Shown in pieces: positions 12,360 to 25,249 of a DNA stretch of 64,000 nt. The DNA is from Distichodus sexfasciatus (lineage: Eukaryota; Chordata; Actinopteri; Characiformes; Distichodontidae). Position 1 is the first letter of the stretch. Each line of letters starts with the position of its first letter. The DNA lies in assembly GCA_032718565.1 (NCBI GenBank), contig JAVGVS010000479.1, positions 1-64,000 of the forward strand. Direction: 5' to 3'. The notes under the pieces were generated by a model that saw nothing but the letters and a program-made list of their open reading frames with translations, had not been told where the DNA came from and searched no databases. A program made the translations under genes and the position numbers.

Positions 12360-13825
12360 CTTGATGTGGGGTAGGAACCTGTGCATTACTGTCACTCCCC
12401 TTTTTTGGTCACAAGCTGAATCAAGCTAAATATAGGTAGGATTAGGTAGCTATAAAAAGCTTTGAAGTTCTGGTACATAGTGTATTTATTAGTTTTCTGT
12501 TATTTTGGCTTTAAACCTAATATATTTAAATCTTTTCTAGATTAATTTTATGCTAGAAGTACTGCATTCTGGAAACCACCAACACGTTTATCCAAACATA
12601 ATAAAAAGGTCTGTTTTGCATTAACTTGCAACAGCAATGACTAGACTTAACAAGTACGCAGGTGAGTAAGACTAAGACATCACAGAACCTTATTAAAAAT
12701 ACCGGTTTAACTAAGCACGGCCTTTCAAATTCACCCAGATTAGAAGAAATCCCTCACATGTTTAAATCTTGAAAATGCAAAATAAAAAAAAAAGTACATG
12801 AAAAATATTGCAGCAATAACTAAATCTCTGATTAATTTCTTATCTCTATTTTCTTCTTTATTTTTCAGAATGATATGGTAAGGACTTATATTTAAGAAAG
12901 CACATACTCTGCCTTTAATTACTTTTCTTCTGGATTAAAAAAAAAGTATCAACACTCAGGTTTGTTTCATAGCTGACATTTTCACAGATGGAAGAAAAAA
13001 GATCTTTCAGTTATTAAAACATTCTTAGTTTTAATCATCTTTTAATAGTAACAATGTAATTCATTTTGTCAATCAGCAATCTTAGTTTGTGTATTATCAT
13101 CACATTGTTCATCATCAGTTTATGTATTCATGTTTTCAGAGATTTTTCAACTACCTTATTTCAGCAGAAAATTCTGCTCTAGTCTAAAAAATTCCAAAAA
13201 AGAAAGGCAATGTAACAAAGTAAAAGAGATATAAAGACATTTGAACTCTAAAATATAAGCTGATACATAAAAACAACGCAATTTCACTTACATTTACAAG
13301 TATGAAATTTGATGTCAGTGTTTTTTTCTGTCTCTCCTCCTTACGTCTTTCTCTATGACGTTTCTGCTGGATTTAAACTTTCTAAATGTCAACAGTTCTC
13401 TGTGTCTTAATGATTGGATGGGACTGGAATCAAAACCTTACACAACTAACCGTTCTCAACACGTCACAGCAAGATTTCTTGTCTTGTGTGATTAAGACAG
13501 ATTGACCTCTGGCTGTAATGATGCTCATTTTAACTAAATGCTATTTAAAAGCTAAATCATTTGTACAGATCTGTAACATGTTTGTTAGTTTTCTGTTTGA
13601 TTCATTTCAATGAAGTACCCTTTATTTTTACTAGATAATGGTCTCAAATACAGCTGGTGGTCCTGGTGGATGGAATGACATGCTTACACAACTGGCTGTT
13701 CTAGAAATTTCAGGTTGAGTTGTTTATACAACACAACTTATTAATTAACATACATGATATTCAACTTAATTCAGTGCTGCTCCTCGTGTGGCTTTCTACT
13801 TTTTTCTGTCTTCGACTTGTTTGAG
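12360..13825. other. Intergenic between B and C, with a possible first-exon relic
   Basis: No coding exon seen. Around 13288-13345 the sequence 'cacttacatttacaagtatg' followed by 'ttttttctgtctctcctcc' resembles the donor and body of the array's noncoding first exon. It may be a leftover promoter of a lost copy or an alternative upstream promoter for B. Confidence 0.35.
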
Positions 13826-16800
13826 TTAATATTCATCATCTTTCGGTGTGGAAGAACATTTGATCACATAGTCATTTGCTACATGAACAATGCGCATTAA
13901 GGCCTCCAGCATCAGGCAGTTTGTGTCGTTGTTCAGGTCAATCTCCTCGTGATAGTTGTGGACAGGAAAGATGCAGTTCATTGGGACTCCCACAGTTTCA
14001 CTGCACTGCTGCATCTGGATGGACACACACACACACAGAAATCAAATTATCCGGTCATAACACATGTATTTTAAACCTAAACTCACGCTGCAAGAGCACT
14101 ACAACAAGCATTACTCACCTTTTTCTTGATCACATTGAGTTTGTACATTTTTTGCAAATTTTTCTGTGTTTCTTGACATACACAATCCATTTTGGTTAAG
14201 AAAAGCACTTGAGGTATTCCTGTAGTACAAACAGTAAAACACAAACAAAACACTTTCAAATCAGTAGTCATGTGATGACACTCTGTTACACTTAAATCAT
14301 GCCATAGAACATTCTGTAAGTTGCAGACTTAGACCCACAAACAGGATAAAATTATAGATAATATTATACATAATATAGCAAGTATTTCTAAAAAAAACCA
14401 ACTTTTTATTTTCTGATGTTGGACGAATATCATAGTTGTTTTTTTTTTTTTTCATTTTAAGCTCAGCATGAGAGATTACATATCCGTAAAAATAATTCTA
14501 AATATTTAACTTTAATATTAATTTTTTAATAATGAGACTGAAGAAGAGTGTTTATAGTTAAGTTGTACAGTGTGTATTTATACATCGTTAACAACGTAAA
14601 ACTTGGGTTAATTTTGAAAGCATCATATTTTTCTTCTTGAAACAGTTGTTTATTGTGATTTATTTTGTGGACATTATATTCTATTCACATTAACTTACGC
14701 AATCTGCTTGCTTTATATATCACTTTTCTCATTTGCTCGATGACTTCTCCTTTAATTAGTGTAAGTGTGTCTGCTGGTACAACAATCACCAGGCAGTGCA
14801 TCTTGTCACTCAGGCTGGGATTTGCATTCCAACTTTTGTCATCTTTAGGCACTAGTGACCTTGTGTCAAACTATACAAAAGAGACAAAGAGACGATAACA
14901 AATCTCTTGGGTTGTAATTAACATTTACGTTTACAGCAGTTAGCATAAGCTCTTATACAAAGCGACTTCCATGTCTTAATTCCAGGGACCTAGGGTTAAG
15001 AGTTTTGCTCATGGACCCAATGACGGATTCAAACCCACAACCTCTTGGTCCATAGGCGAGTATCCTAACCACCACCACCCATGATGATAACAGGAGTCTT
15101 AATTTTTGATTCATGACTTGGAAAATCTCTTTGTCTCCACATAACAGGAAATGAGCATACATGACATGATCCATACATAATTTCCTCAGTTGCTCTGCAT
15201 GCCTTTACAACACAACTGTAGGTTTTCTGAAGTCTTTAACAAACATTTGTATGTTTCTCAGTGATCTATTTCAACAAGACTCAGAAGTATTTACAAAAAT
15301 ACACATCATCATCCTGCTTTATTTTAGCTGGGTAAGTCAGCTCAGCCAATTCAGGGTTTTATTATAGATGCTGCACAGTGATTTTTACATTGTCACAAAA
15401 TGTAATTCAAATACTATCTTACCGAGTAGCCTTCTTTAATGTGCCCTTTAAGGCAATTGATCACATCATCAGTTTTTAACACATCACTTTTTTCTTCGAT
15501 TCCCATCATGTCACAGAAGACAAATGGGATCAATTCTCCAGATGATTTGGAAATCGTGACTTTTTCATACTAAAAAAGTGAAACAGATTGAAGGATGTGT
15601 TAGGTATCACAATTCTTGCAGGATGTTCTCTAACATCTTTAGTAATTATGTTTTATGTATTGATACTAGCTCATGCTGTGTATACTCTATAAGTTTAATA
15701 AAATTATGTTTATCAGGAGCAGAAGAGGAATCACGACTCAGTTGTCTGGGTATTTTGACCGGTGTAATGCTGCATATCAATTTCTTCACATAAGTTCATT
15801 AAACTGTTTTACTGCCTACTTACATATACTGTTTTGCTTTCTACAGCACTTGGAGCTGCCAGACAGTTAACATACTGCCGTCCTTCAAAAATGCTTCTTA
15901 TTGTGTTTATTGTGCTGGACTTTCCTGCACCAACTGGTCCATACATGAGGAAGTTCAGCTCCTTGACTTTAGGACAAACTTTAAAGTTCTCCAGTTGTTG
16001 AATCATGTCATCATGTCCTCTATAAAGAAAAAGAAAAGTTCATGAAGACTGAACATTATGTGCAGAAACATGTACGTACTTGATGTCACTGCACCACTAA
16101 CACATCCAAGCACATGCACTAACAGATAAGTCAGGAAACAAATGCGAGCCAGCAATGATTGGAACAAACAAGGAACACTATCCACTATTTATGTTTGTTA
16201 TAATGTCTAAAAGCCATGGCATGAAGTGAACATGAAGAATAAAAGAAAACTGCTCACTTACCTCCAGTTCACTCTTCTCCATGGTTCTGCAAATTCTGTA
16301 AAAATGAGAGAAAACTTTCAGGAAAAATGTGTAAACCCCACAAATCTTTTGTTCATTAAAGTATATTATGCAGTATTTCCAGCTACGGTATCTATTATAA
16401 TTTAAACATATCAAAAGATATGAATCGTTTAGCAGATATGCATATCCAGGCTTGAGATTTAAAGGTTAAAGTATAAATAAAGCTCCAATACGTACCCATA
16501 TAGATCATGGCTGAGCATGACTTTTCACCTGAGCGATTGCTGATAGTTAAAGTGTACTTCCCTTCATCAGTTTCAGCAGCATTTTTGATCTTCAGGGAAT
16601 ATACATTTCCATTGTTTTCTGTGGTGTGTTTGCCTTCCACACAGTCCAATTTGACGTCATCCTTTTTCCATGTTGCTGATATTCTTCGTGTTTTCACTCT
16701 ACAGGTGAGGACGATGTGCTCTCCGTATTCCACATTTTGGTCCGCCAAAACGGTTTCGAATTCTATATGAATAATGAGTATGTAATCATTTAGAGGGAAA

Positions 16801-17214
16801 ATCATACTATTAAGGAATAATTCTCTCCACATCTCCAATCTGAAACTCCTTAAATAACTAATAAACTTCTTTAACTGTGGTTAATAAAGCAGGGAAACAA
16901 TCTGCGTCTGAAGAGCTCCCCAATGTCTAATTTTATCTGAGGTATATTATAAGCTCATTGCTGAGTTTATTTGCAGCTCAAAATTATCCAAAGACCTGAG
17001 TCTTAATCAACAGAAATACCAGTAGCATGCTTCTAGATTGCAGTTTGAAGATGGATTTTGATGTTTTAAGGTTACACAGAAAGACTTGCTTACAAATAGA
17101 TGTTTTTTTTACACGATTTGGAAGGTGGAAAATCATTTCTGAGACTCTGATCAATTAAGACTGTGACAAAGACCTGTACATTAACTCACCTGGTGCAGAG
17201 TAAAATTGTCCCAT
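13826..17214 (-). CDS. Copy C: complete Ig-domain IFI44-like GTPase, 376 aa
   Basis: Exons: 17190-17214, 16496-16762, 16262-16295, 15824-16019, 15423-15569, 14699-14870, 14119-14219, 13826-14014; 1131 nt with consistent phases. Residues 1-6 are MGQFYS, a myristoylation-type start. Residues about 9-98 form an I-set-like Ig domain (LTCRVK, ATWKKDD, DEGKYTLTISN). Next comes EPWRRVNW, the PWR linker of IFI44 proteins. The GTPase has P-loop GPVGAGKSS at 136-144, DMMG at 194-197 and TKMD at 289-292; NPSLSDKMHC and a C-terminal NYHEE..LNNDTN segment match the IFI44 family. The start was chosen because the ATG lies in a 25-nt exon conserved in every copy. The Ig F strand has no cysteine (see findings). 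Expected to be cytosolic, membrane-tethered and interferon-induced; these are family inferences. Confidence 0.88.
14953..15085 (-). mobile_element. tRNA-like SINE in an intron of copy C
   Basis: Reverse-orientation relative of the element at 6.07 kb: 'cccacaacctcttggtcc' and 'cctaaccaccaccaccc' are the complement of its tRNA-like head. The short antisense frame over it is not a gene. Confidence 0.5.
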
Positions 17215-17789
17215 ATTTAAATCTATGAAATTAGAGACAAAACAGTGTTTAAAAATGCAAACATGCATATTGGATAATTTAGCAAAAACTCACTATGTAA
17301 CAAAACTGACTTATACTACACTATTTAGGTTGGAAGAAGGGCTACTGCTAGAACTTACATATAAATGTATTGCAACCCAAACCCAAACATTTGAACCAAA
17401 AACACAGCACAGTGTCATATCAGCTGCCGTGTTGTGTCTTTGGCTGAAGTCCTTTATTGAAGAGAAACAAGAACAAGGCACAACGGTCAAATAAAAACTG
17501 AAACTCTTACAAAACAAACAGGTAGCACTCCAGACAGGTGTGGTCACAAGCTAGGTGAAGCTGAATCTGTCTAGATCAAGAGGCTAGATTTCTGTGATTT
17601 ATTGCTCGTTGTTAGACTTTATTTTCATGCTAATGAATGTTGTTTGGAATGGAATTACGAGTGATCCTAGGAGATCAAAATAGGCTTGAATATTTTCAAT
17701 TAATACTGTGCAAATTTCTTTTTAATACAGTTTGTTTTTGTATAATAGACTTTTGCATATCATATAATAAAATTGTTTTATATCTAATC

Positions 17790-18440
17790 TCAGTGTCTCT
17801 TGCTGTGTCCCGTTTTCTCAGACTTCAGCTTCTTGCCTGTGTTTCTGTGTAAATCGTCTTTGCATTTTACTTTTAGGTTTCAGTTTATATTTCACGTGTT
17901 GGCACTTGTGCATTTGCGTCACTTTCTTGTAAAGATCAGAAGCAAGATCCTTGTATTTTCCCACTTTTTCTACGGTTGCACAGTCAAGAAACAGCGCTTC
18001 AGGATTCACTGCATATTGTACTTGTATAATTGTGCATGTGACAAATAAAGAATCTTGAAATGTAAAGTGCCTTGAGTTTTAAGAAAAGTGATTTATAAAT
18101 GTAACTAATAATCATAATAATCATACTACTACTAATACTACTACTAATAAACTAGATTTTGTTTATACCTAAAAACACTTACAGTATACATAGTATGATA
18201 AATTACTGTTAAGATACAGCTGTATTTTTTGTCAAAATGTCATTAAATAATGTATATAAACTCTCTTATTTAGACAAAACAGCTTTACTTACATGTTCAA
18301 GAACTGTGAAGTGAGCCCAACATCAGTGTCTCTTGCTCTATCCTGTTTTGTCAGACTTCAGCTTCTTGCCTGTGCAATTCGTCTTTGTATTTTACTTTCA
18401 GTTTTCAGTTTATATTTCACGTGTTTGCGGGGTGGCACTT
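17790..18440 (-). promoter_or_regulatory. Copy C first exon and partly duplicated promoter
   Basis: Donor gtaagt at 18292 ends the noncoding first exon starting near 'ttgaacat'. The adjoining block 'agacttcagcttcttgcctgtg' occurs twice, at about 17818 and 18352, so the promoter-proximal part has been locally duplicated. Both versions contain GAAAnnnGAAA-like and AAACTGAAA-like strings (minus-strand view of 'ggtttcagttta' and 'ctttcagttttcag'), weaker than the ISRE of copy A. The transcription start is not visible. Confidence 0.5.
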
Positions 18441-18540
18441 GAGCATTTGCGTCACTGTCTTGAAAACCATATCAAGATTTCCTGTCCTATTTTAAATCTT
18501 TCTACAATGATTTACAAACTTTCATGGGAGTCAACATGAA

Positions 18541-19321
18541 GACACAAATGCATGATGATTCTCTTAACAAAGCAGTTTTTTAACATGTTAACACGTTTAT
18601 TTAACACATGTAAAAGTATTACCTTACATATAGCTTGTTCAAATGATTAAAGGTCAGCTTAAATTGAAGAAAAAAAAACTGCTTTACTGTATTGATAGTA
18701 TCATGGTATTTGAAGGTGTAAGTTATTTCTAGATAGAATAAACATCTAAGGTTAGGCTTCCACATATGCAAATATGATACATTTTTGCCACAATAATTTT
18801 GACTTGGATATACACAACCAATAAAATGTCATATGTTAAGTTTATACATTGCTGTGTGTCATTTATTAACTATTCAGCTTCAGTTAATTTTGTTAATTGT
18901 AATAATTCCTTAAAATGACATCAAAATCTCAACTACCCATCAGTATTCTGTTCATTTTGGCTGTGTTTAATTAGGCCTAACTTTAGTTTCTTGACAACTC
19001 AGTTATATACAGTTATTCAGTATTCTTAGATCATACGTAGATCAGAGTTATGTTAATCCAACTGTCTGTGCTTTTCCATTTTTCGTCTTCTTTCAGTTTT
19101 TTAGTTTACCTTGCCGTACTATTAAACATGAACAATCTCACCACCACGCACTATCAAACTATATCATAGAAGATGAGAGTAGAATAGAGTAATAGTAGTC
19201 AAAGCAAAACTACATTCATGCTACGAAAAGAGAAAGTAAATGTTTCATTTGCTAACGTAACTGAATTAATTTAGATATTGTTTTCTGTATCATTTGTCAA
19301 CACCAACTGTAAGATATGACT
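18541..19321. other. Intergenic between C and D, nothing recognised
   Basis: AT-rich sequence with no coding exon, RNA gene or clear repeat border seen on either strand. Confidence 0.5.
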
Positions 19322-22300
19322 TTAATCATTTTGTCTGTTAGTGAATTCTTGCACAAAGTTATTTGCCCAACATGCAATTTCTGTCAAAGCGTCCAGCATC
19401 AGGCAGTTTATGTCATCGTTCATGTGGGTCTGCTCGTGGTAGTTTTGAATAGGAAAGATGCAGTTCATTGGGACACCCAGAGCATTACTGCACTCCTGCA
19501 TCTGGATAAACACACACACACACACAAACACACACACATTACATTTTACATTAACAACAATCTCAGCCTTTCTGAATGCGAACTTTGTTAAAATCACTCA
19601 CTTTGTCCTTGACCTTCTTGCTTTTGTAGACACTTTGTAAATTTTTGTCACTTAGAGGACAAACACAATCCACTTTGGTCATCAAAACGACTTGAGGGAT
19701 TCCTGGAGCAGAGACCAGCAAAATACATTTTATAGATTGTATTATAAATGATACCTGTGTACTGTTTCCTAGTCGTATTTATCATTGTGAACACAGCACA
19801 GAACGGCACACAGTGCATCACAACCAAATGTGACCTCTACATTTGACCCATCCGTGAAGGAGCAGCGGACAGCTTTTTGGCAGCACCTGGGTAGCAGTGC
19901 CTGGGTTATGGTAGCATGCTTATGAGTACCTCAGCGGTACCTTTAGGGGTCCCGGACTTGAACCAGCAACCTTCCGATCATGTGGCCAACTCCTTAACCG
20001 TTACACTACGATTCAAATCCAAAACCACTTGTTCCAGAGGTGAGTATCCTAACCATTACGTAGACCATCGCCCCCACCATAACTATGAAATGTTTTTCCA
20101 CTCGTCTGTGATAATAAACCACAGGTGCAAAGCAAACAGAACAACAGTGGCAGGATTTGAACCCACACTCCCAAAAGACTTGGCTCGGCTATGCTACCTC
20201 CCTGCCACATATAAGAACATAAAGCTTTAATAACAACAACAATTTAACTGACTCACCCATTCTGGTTCCTTCTTTTCGGATACTATGAATTTTTTCAAGA
20301 AATTCATATTCCATCAGAGAAATTTTGTCTGCAGGCATGATGTACAGGAGGCAGTGCATTTTTTCTCTCAGGCTGGGATTTGGAACATAATATTTGTTTT
20401 CTTCCAGAATTTTGTCTTGACAGTTGAACTGGAAGAAAGTGACAAAGAACTGAAAGTGCCATATAAAAACACACTGCTGTGCTACACTTTCTTCTACATT
20501 TAAGTACTGTGATACATAAGATAAAGTGAGTTTCTAATTCCCACCAGTCATCATAATTATTAGGGGTCCAAGCACAAAGTCCTATGGAACCCTCTTCTTC
20601 TTCTTCTTCTTCTTGTTATTACATAGAATGGTAAGTAAGTTGGATGGTAAGTATGCATAGTGATCAGCCTATAATTGGTGCTATAGGAAAGGAAAATGTG
20701 TTTTAACCTCTAGCGGCGCTAAAATGCTACATAAATGTACGCAATCTGGTTCTCTGAAACGCTTATTATACATTCTGCTGTTACTGGCTCCTTTATTTGA
20801 CTCTTACTGCATCAGCTGCTTTCTTGCTGCATTTTGCAACTTTTGCTTGGACCCCTCTCACTGCCACTTACTATCATTTATCTTACCACGTAGCCCTCTT
20901 TGACATGTCCTTTAAGGCAGGAAAGGACGTCGTCGATTTGTATCCCTTCAAGGCTCTTTTCCAAACCCATTGTATCGAACAGGGCAAATGGTAAAGTGTC
21001 ACCATTTGAATCTGTAATTGCATATTTCTCATACTGGAAAATGGAGCAAAGTAAAAGTAAAAGTGAGTGATTATTTGTCATTGTGAGCACACTGTAACAC
21101 AGCACACAGTGCACCACAACAAAATGTGACCTCTGCATTTAACCCAAAGGGGGCAGTGCTTGGGGACGGTACCTTGCTCATGAGTACCTCAGTGGTAACT
21201 TTACCGGCCCAGCATTTTTAAAGTACTGGTTAGTTCTAGTGTGTTATGTTTCTAATTTATTGTCACAGTTAGCAGAGCTAAAAGGCCTATTCTATACCTT
21301 TGTTGTGTGGCTTGTATGTGCTACACCAGCAAGACAGTTGACATATTGGCGTCCACCAAAAACACTTTTGATGGTGTTTATGGTGCTGGATTTCCCTCCT
21401 CCAACAGGGCCACATAGAAGGAAGCGGAGCTCGTTGACCATGTTATTGGAAGTGATCAGTTTCCTTAAATCACCGATCATCTTGTCTTGTTCTCTAAATG
21501 AAAATAAAAATGATTGTGAACAAATAATTGTATTTTATTGTTTGTTTGATAGAGCACATTTGTGTCCATGATGGTGGAGCAGAATCATGTCTGAATGTTT
21601 TTGTGTTCGAAGGTTGCTGTGATTACATCAAAAAGAACGTTGAAAATCAAATGTTGTGCACAGAGTACGAAATGACTTTTATATTGTTTTATTTTTGCGG
21701 TTATTTTAGCTCCTCTTCGTACTTTACTCAAACATTGAATGTCACAAATCGTGTTTTTTATGTAAATGCACTATATAAACACTAGATCTACAGTAAATAG
21801 TACTACCTAATAGATATACAATGGATATATCGATATAGTACTATAGATATATGATATCTCAGCCAAGTTATGTATTGATATGCGTGACACCAAAGTGAAT
21901 GGTTTACATAGTTTCCTAGCACATGGTTTCTTTTATCTGACCTTGATTGGGGGAACCGTGCACTTTTAGACTCCCATCTCACATTCCTCCATGGTCTCTG
22001 GAATTCTGAAGAAAATACAAGATGAACCTTAGCTCTAAACTTCTATTGAAAACAGCACTACTGAATATTAATTTCTTTGCATCTGTACTTTCTACTCCTT
22101 ACATTTTCAAATCAGGCTCATTACTCTTGTTTGGTTTAATTTAAATGAGGTTTATTAGGCCATTTTGCCACGCATTTTACCTATTCCATATTAATAACGC
22201 GCCATCCAGGCAACTTGAATAATTGGTTGAGGCTTAAAAACGTGGTAAACACGCACAGAAAAGACAATCTCATTGATGTATTGGTATTTGCACATGATGC

Positions 22301-22948
22301 ACAACATGACAGACACGATAAAGCGAGAGAGAGTGAAGAATGCATCTACTTTTGACACGTTTGGCCAATACTATAAGTATTAAGAAATAATAAAATATTC
22401 CAACATACCCACATAGACCATGGCAGAGCACGATGCACTCTCTTTCCTGGTCGTCACAGTTAAAGTGTACCTCCCTTCATCTGTAATGTCTGCCTCTTTG
22501 ATTTCCAAGGTGCACATGTTTTCAGAGATTGTTATGGAGTGCTTGCCCTGCAAACACTCCAATTTCTCACCATTTTTCTTCCAACTTGTTGTACATCGTT
22601 TACTTGTTTTCCCTTCACAGCTGAGACGAATGGTTTCTCCCTGTTTAACATATTGGTCCTTCATGGAAGCTGTAATTTCTATACAAAAGACAAGAAAACA
22701 TTCATCATTAAAAACCATGACCAGATAACTGATGTACACTGTGTTCCAATACAGTTTGATAGAAGATAAAAAACAGTGAAGAGGATTTAAAACATTGAGT
22801 TAATAGAAATGAAGATTATCTTTAATAAAAGAACAGTTAACTAAAGTTTCCCCTTTTTTATTTCTTCAATGCTTCTGTGAAGTGCTCATCCAAATGTTAA
22901 TTTATGTAAAATGCAATACCCACCTATTTTTGAACCTTCAGATCCCAT
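19322..22948 (-). CDS. Copy D: complete Ig-domain IFI44-like GTPase, 374 aa
   Basis: Exons: 22924-22948 (MGSEGSKI), 22409-22678 (Ig), 21972-22005 (FQRPWRNVRWE), 21298-21493 (P-loop GPVGGGKSS), 20887-21033 (DTMG), 20257-20428 (NPSLREKMHC), 19602-19702 (TKVD), 19322-19501 (C-terminus ending NRQND); 1125 nt, phases consistent. The Ig domain (about residues 9-99) has LSCEGK, TSWKKNG and RYTLTVT; its usual F-strand cysteine is replaced by threonine. The P-loop has GGG where most copies have GAG. The donor after the PWR exon is GTCTAA, which keeps GT but is a weak site, as in copy E. The GTPase half is nearly identical to copy E while the Ig half differs at many positions. Confidence 0.87.
19790..20080 (-). 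mobile_element. SINE in intron of copy D, shared with copy E
   Basis: Reverse copy of the 'gtaccgtccccaag' SINE family ('caaccaaatgtgacctct' is its diagnostic block), followed by degraded tRNA-like sequence. The same insertion and its decay are present at 25.69-26.05 kb in copy E, so it predates the D/E duplication. Confidence 0.6.
21055..21235 (-). mobile_element. SINE insertion specific to copy D
   Basis: A reverse SINE ('gtgattatttgtcattgtga' through 'gggacggtaccttgctcatg') lies between the DTMG and P-loop exons. Copy E lacks it at the matching place near 26.93 kb, where 'ggagcaaagttctggttag' reads straight through, so it inserted after the duplication. Confidence 0.65.
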
Positions 22949-23039
22949 GTTTAAATCTATTAAATAAAGGACAAGAAAGATCATGAGAGAATAAACTAAA
23001 ACCTGAGGCAAAACAGACTAGTCTTTGACTTTTGTTCAA

Positions 23040-23180
23040 TTACATTTACATTTTCTGTCTTTTAGCAGATGCTCTCATCATGATAGATGTCCAGCTTGGG
23101 ATTAAGGGCCTTGCTCATATTGGTAGTTTCTTGGGATTCAAACCCCTAATCTTATAATCAGTATATACTCAAAAATTCAG
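23040..23180 (-). mobile_element. SINE-like fragment
   Basis: 'tttagcagatgctctcatca' and 'gggattcaaacccctaatct' resemble a fish tRNA-type SINE body in reverse. The borders are unclear. Confidence 0.35.
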
Positions 23181-23726
23181 ACTTCTTGCAGTGTTAAACA
23201 ATCGGTGAACAGCTAAACTTAACTAAACACAGTGGTCGTATTACTCTTTTAGAAAGTATTGTGACTACATAAACAGAAAGAAAAAGTGTACTAGGACAAA
23301 ATGGTGTTTTAAATGCATATGGTCACAGTTGAAGTAAACAAAGAGTAAAAGCATTGTACAGGGATTGTACAAGTCAAGTCTCAACTCTTTATGCTCGAGT
23401 TCATGTCAAGTGTCAGTTTTTTGTGCTTTTTTAAAGTTCAGAACTAATAATTACACAAAATAATGACAGAATCCTGAGTCTAAGTCAAGTTTTGAGTTGT
23501 CGAAAAGTCTCAAGTCTCAGACTCGAGTCCCCATTCAAGTGTATTTTTAAGTCAACAAATGGGACATATGCTTTTCAAAGAATGGCTCAGCATTGGTCCG
23601 GGACAGGGGCCCATTGTTCGTAATTCTATTAGCTCTTGGTAAATAGGCAAGTACCTTACCACATTTGTACGATGTTTACACTTTCTGGTCAGCAATCATG
23701 TTATGGTTTAACTATACTGTAGAACC

Positions 23727-24092
23727 ATTCATTCATTCATTCATTCATTTTCCAAACCACTGTAACCCCAACTGGGGTCGCGGGGGGACCGGAGCCTATC
23801 CCGGCAACTTTCAGGCGTAGGGCGGGGACGAGCCCTGGGCAGGTGCCAACACACCGCAGGGCACACACACTCACACACACACCCTAAGGGCCAATTTAGA
23901 TTCATCAATTAACCTATAACGCATGCCTTTGGACTGAGGGAGGAAACCGGAGCACCCGGAGGAAACCCTCGCAAACATGGAGAGAGCATGTAAACTCCAC
24001 ACAGAAAGGCCCCACAGCTGTCCCCGGGGTTCGAACCCAGAACCTTCTTGCTGTGAGGTGGCAGCTCTAACCACTGCGCCACCGTGCCGCCC
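23727..24092 (-). mobile_element. tRNA-derived SINE, full length, reverse
   Basis: Runs from an (ATTC)n tail to 'ccactgcgccaccgtgccgcc', the complement of the tRNA-like head seen at 2.19 kb. It lies between the start exon and promoter of copy D. The antisense frames at 23871-24133 are shadows of it. Confidence 0.8.
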
Positions 24093-24610
24093 ACTATAAT
24101 ACCAGTTTTAATAAAACATTTCTCAAGGTACAAAGTACGAAAATTTACAGGGGCAGATCTGCCGAATGACAGCAGGTCGAGTAAATAATTAATTTTAACA
24201 TTATTTTGACATTATTTAAATTTCCAAATACCCAAAGGCTTTTTCCTGTAATACAGTCACACTGCTCACCATCATGGAAATTTTTTTTAAGAAAACAGAA
24301 TCTGATCATGTTTTTCACCCTCATCCATAAATCTCTAGTGATTCCATTGATTATGAAATTGTTTTCTGTGTGTGCTGTATTTTTTAAAAGAGACACAAAG
24401 TACACATTGAAACACACTCAGTAACATCACATCCATGCGACAAACTGAACTGTTCAAAAATGTAGGTATTATCTGACATAAAGCAGATCCAGATTTAGTC
24501 TGAATAACAAATATAATTAAATGCTGATATGAAACCCATGCACTTATAATATATTATTAATTGACAAAAACCCCAAAACCCCATGCATATAGACAGGTTG
24601 GTTCACTTAC

Positions 24611-24760
24611 ATGTTCAAAATCGTAGTGAGACCAAGGAGCAATGTTAATGTCTCTTATTCTGATGCTTTTTCTCTGTGCTGTGCCTTGTTTGTGTCTTTG
24701 TGATCTGCTTTGCTTAAATCACGCCTTTACTTTCATCTTTGCCTTTTACATGTCATCTTG
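24611..24760 (-). promoter_or_regulatory. Copy D noncoding first exon and promoter
   Basis: Donor gtaagt at 24610 ends the first exon ('ttgaacat' end on the minus strand). The upstream block 'ctttttctctgtgctgtg' and 'ggtctgtaaggtcaatg' is shared with the copy H promoter at 57.83-58.03 kb. 'cctttactttcatctttgcc' gives GAAAGTAAAG on the minus strand, a degenerate IRF-type element. Confidence 0.5.
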
Positions 24761-25249
24761 AGTGCAATTCAAAGTAACAAGATAACAAGACAAATAAACC
24801 TAGGTCTGTAAGGTCAATGTTTTTTGGGATGGGCAGCTAACTTGTGTGAATTTAAGGTGGATCTTAAATTTACAGCATTTAGTAGACGCTCTTATCTTAC
24901 CTTAACTGTTACTTTATTTATGCCACAATTTTGCAAGATGAAGGATGCAAATACATGTCACTCATGTTGAAACTCACTGTGATTTATTTAAGACAAAATA
25001 AAATTTAAAAAACACAATAGCACAGTGTAGACTCGCTAAACGAAAAATAGTCTCTAAGAAACGAAACATGAACTAACGAACTGCCACTACCTACTGCCAA
25101 ACTGTAACATAGAAGATGTGATTAGAACAGAATTACAGTAAAGAGAAAGTACAAAAAGAGAAAGTAAATGTTTCATTTGCTAAAGTAACTGAATTAATTC
25201 AGAAAATGTTTTCTGTATCATTTGTCAACACCAACTGTAAAATCTGACT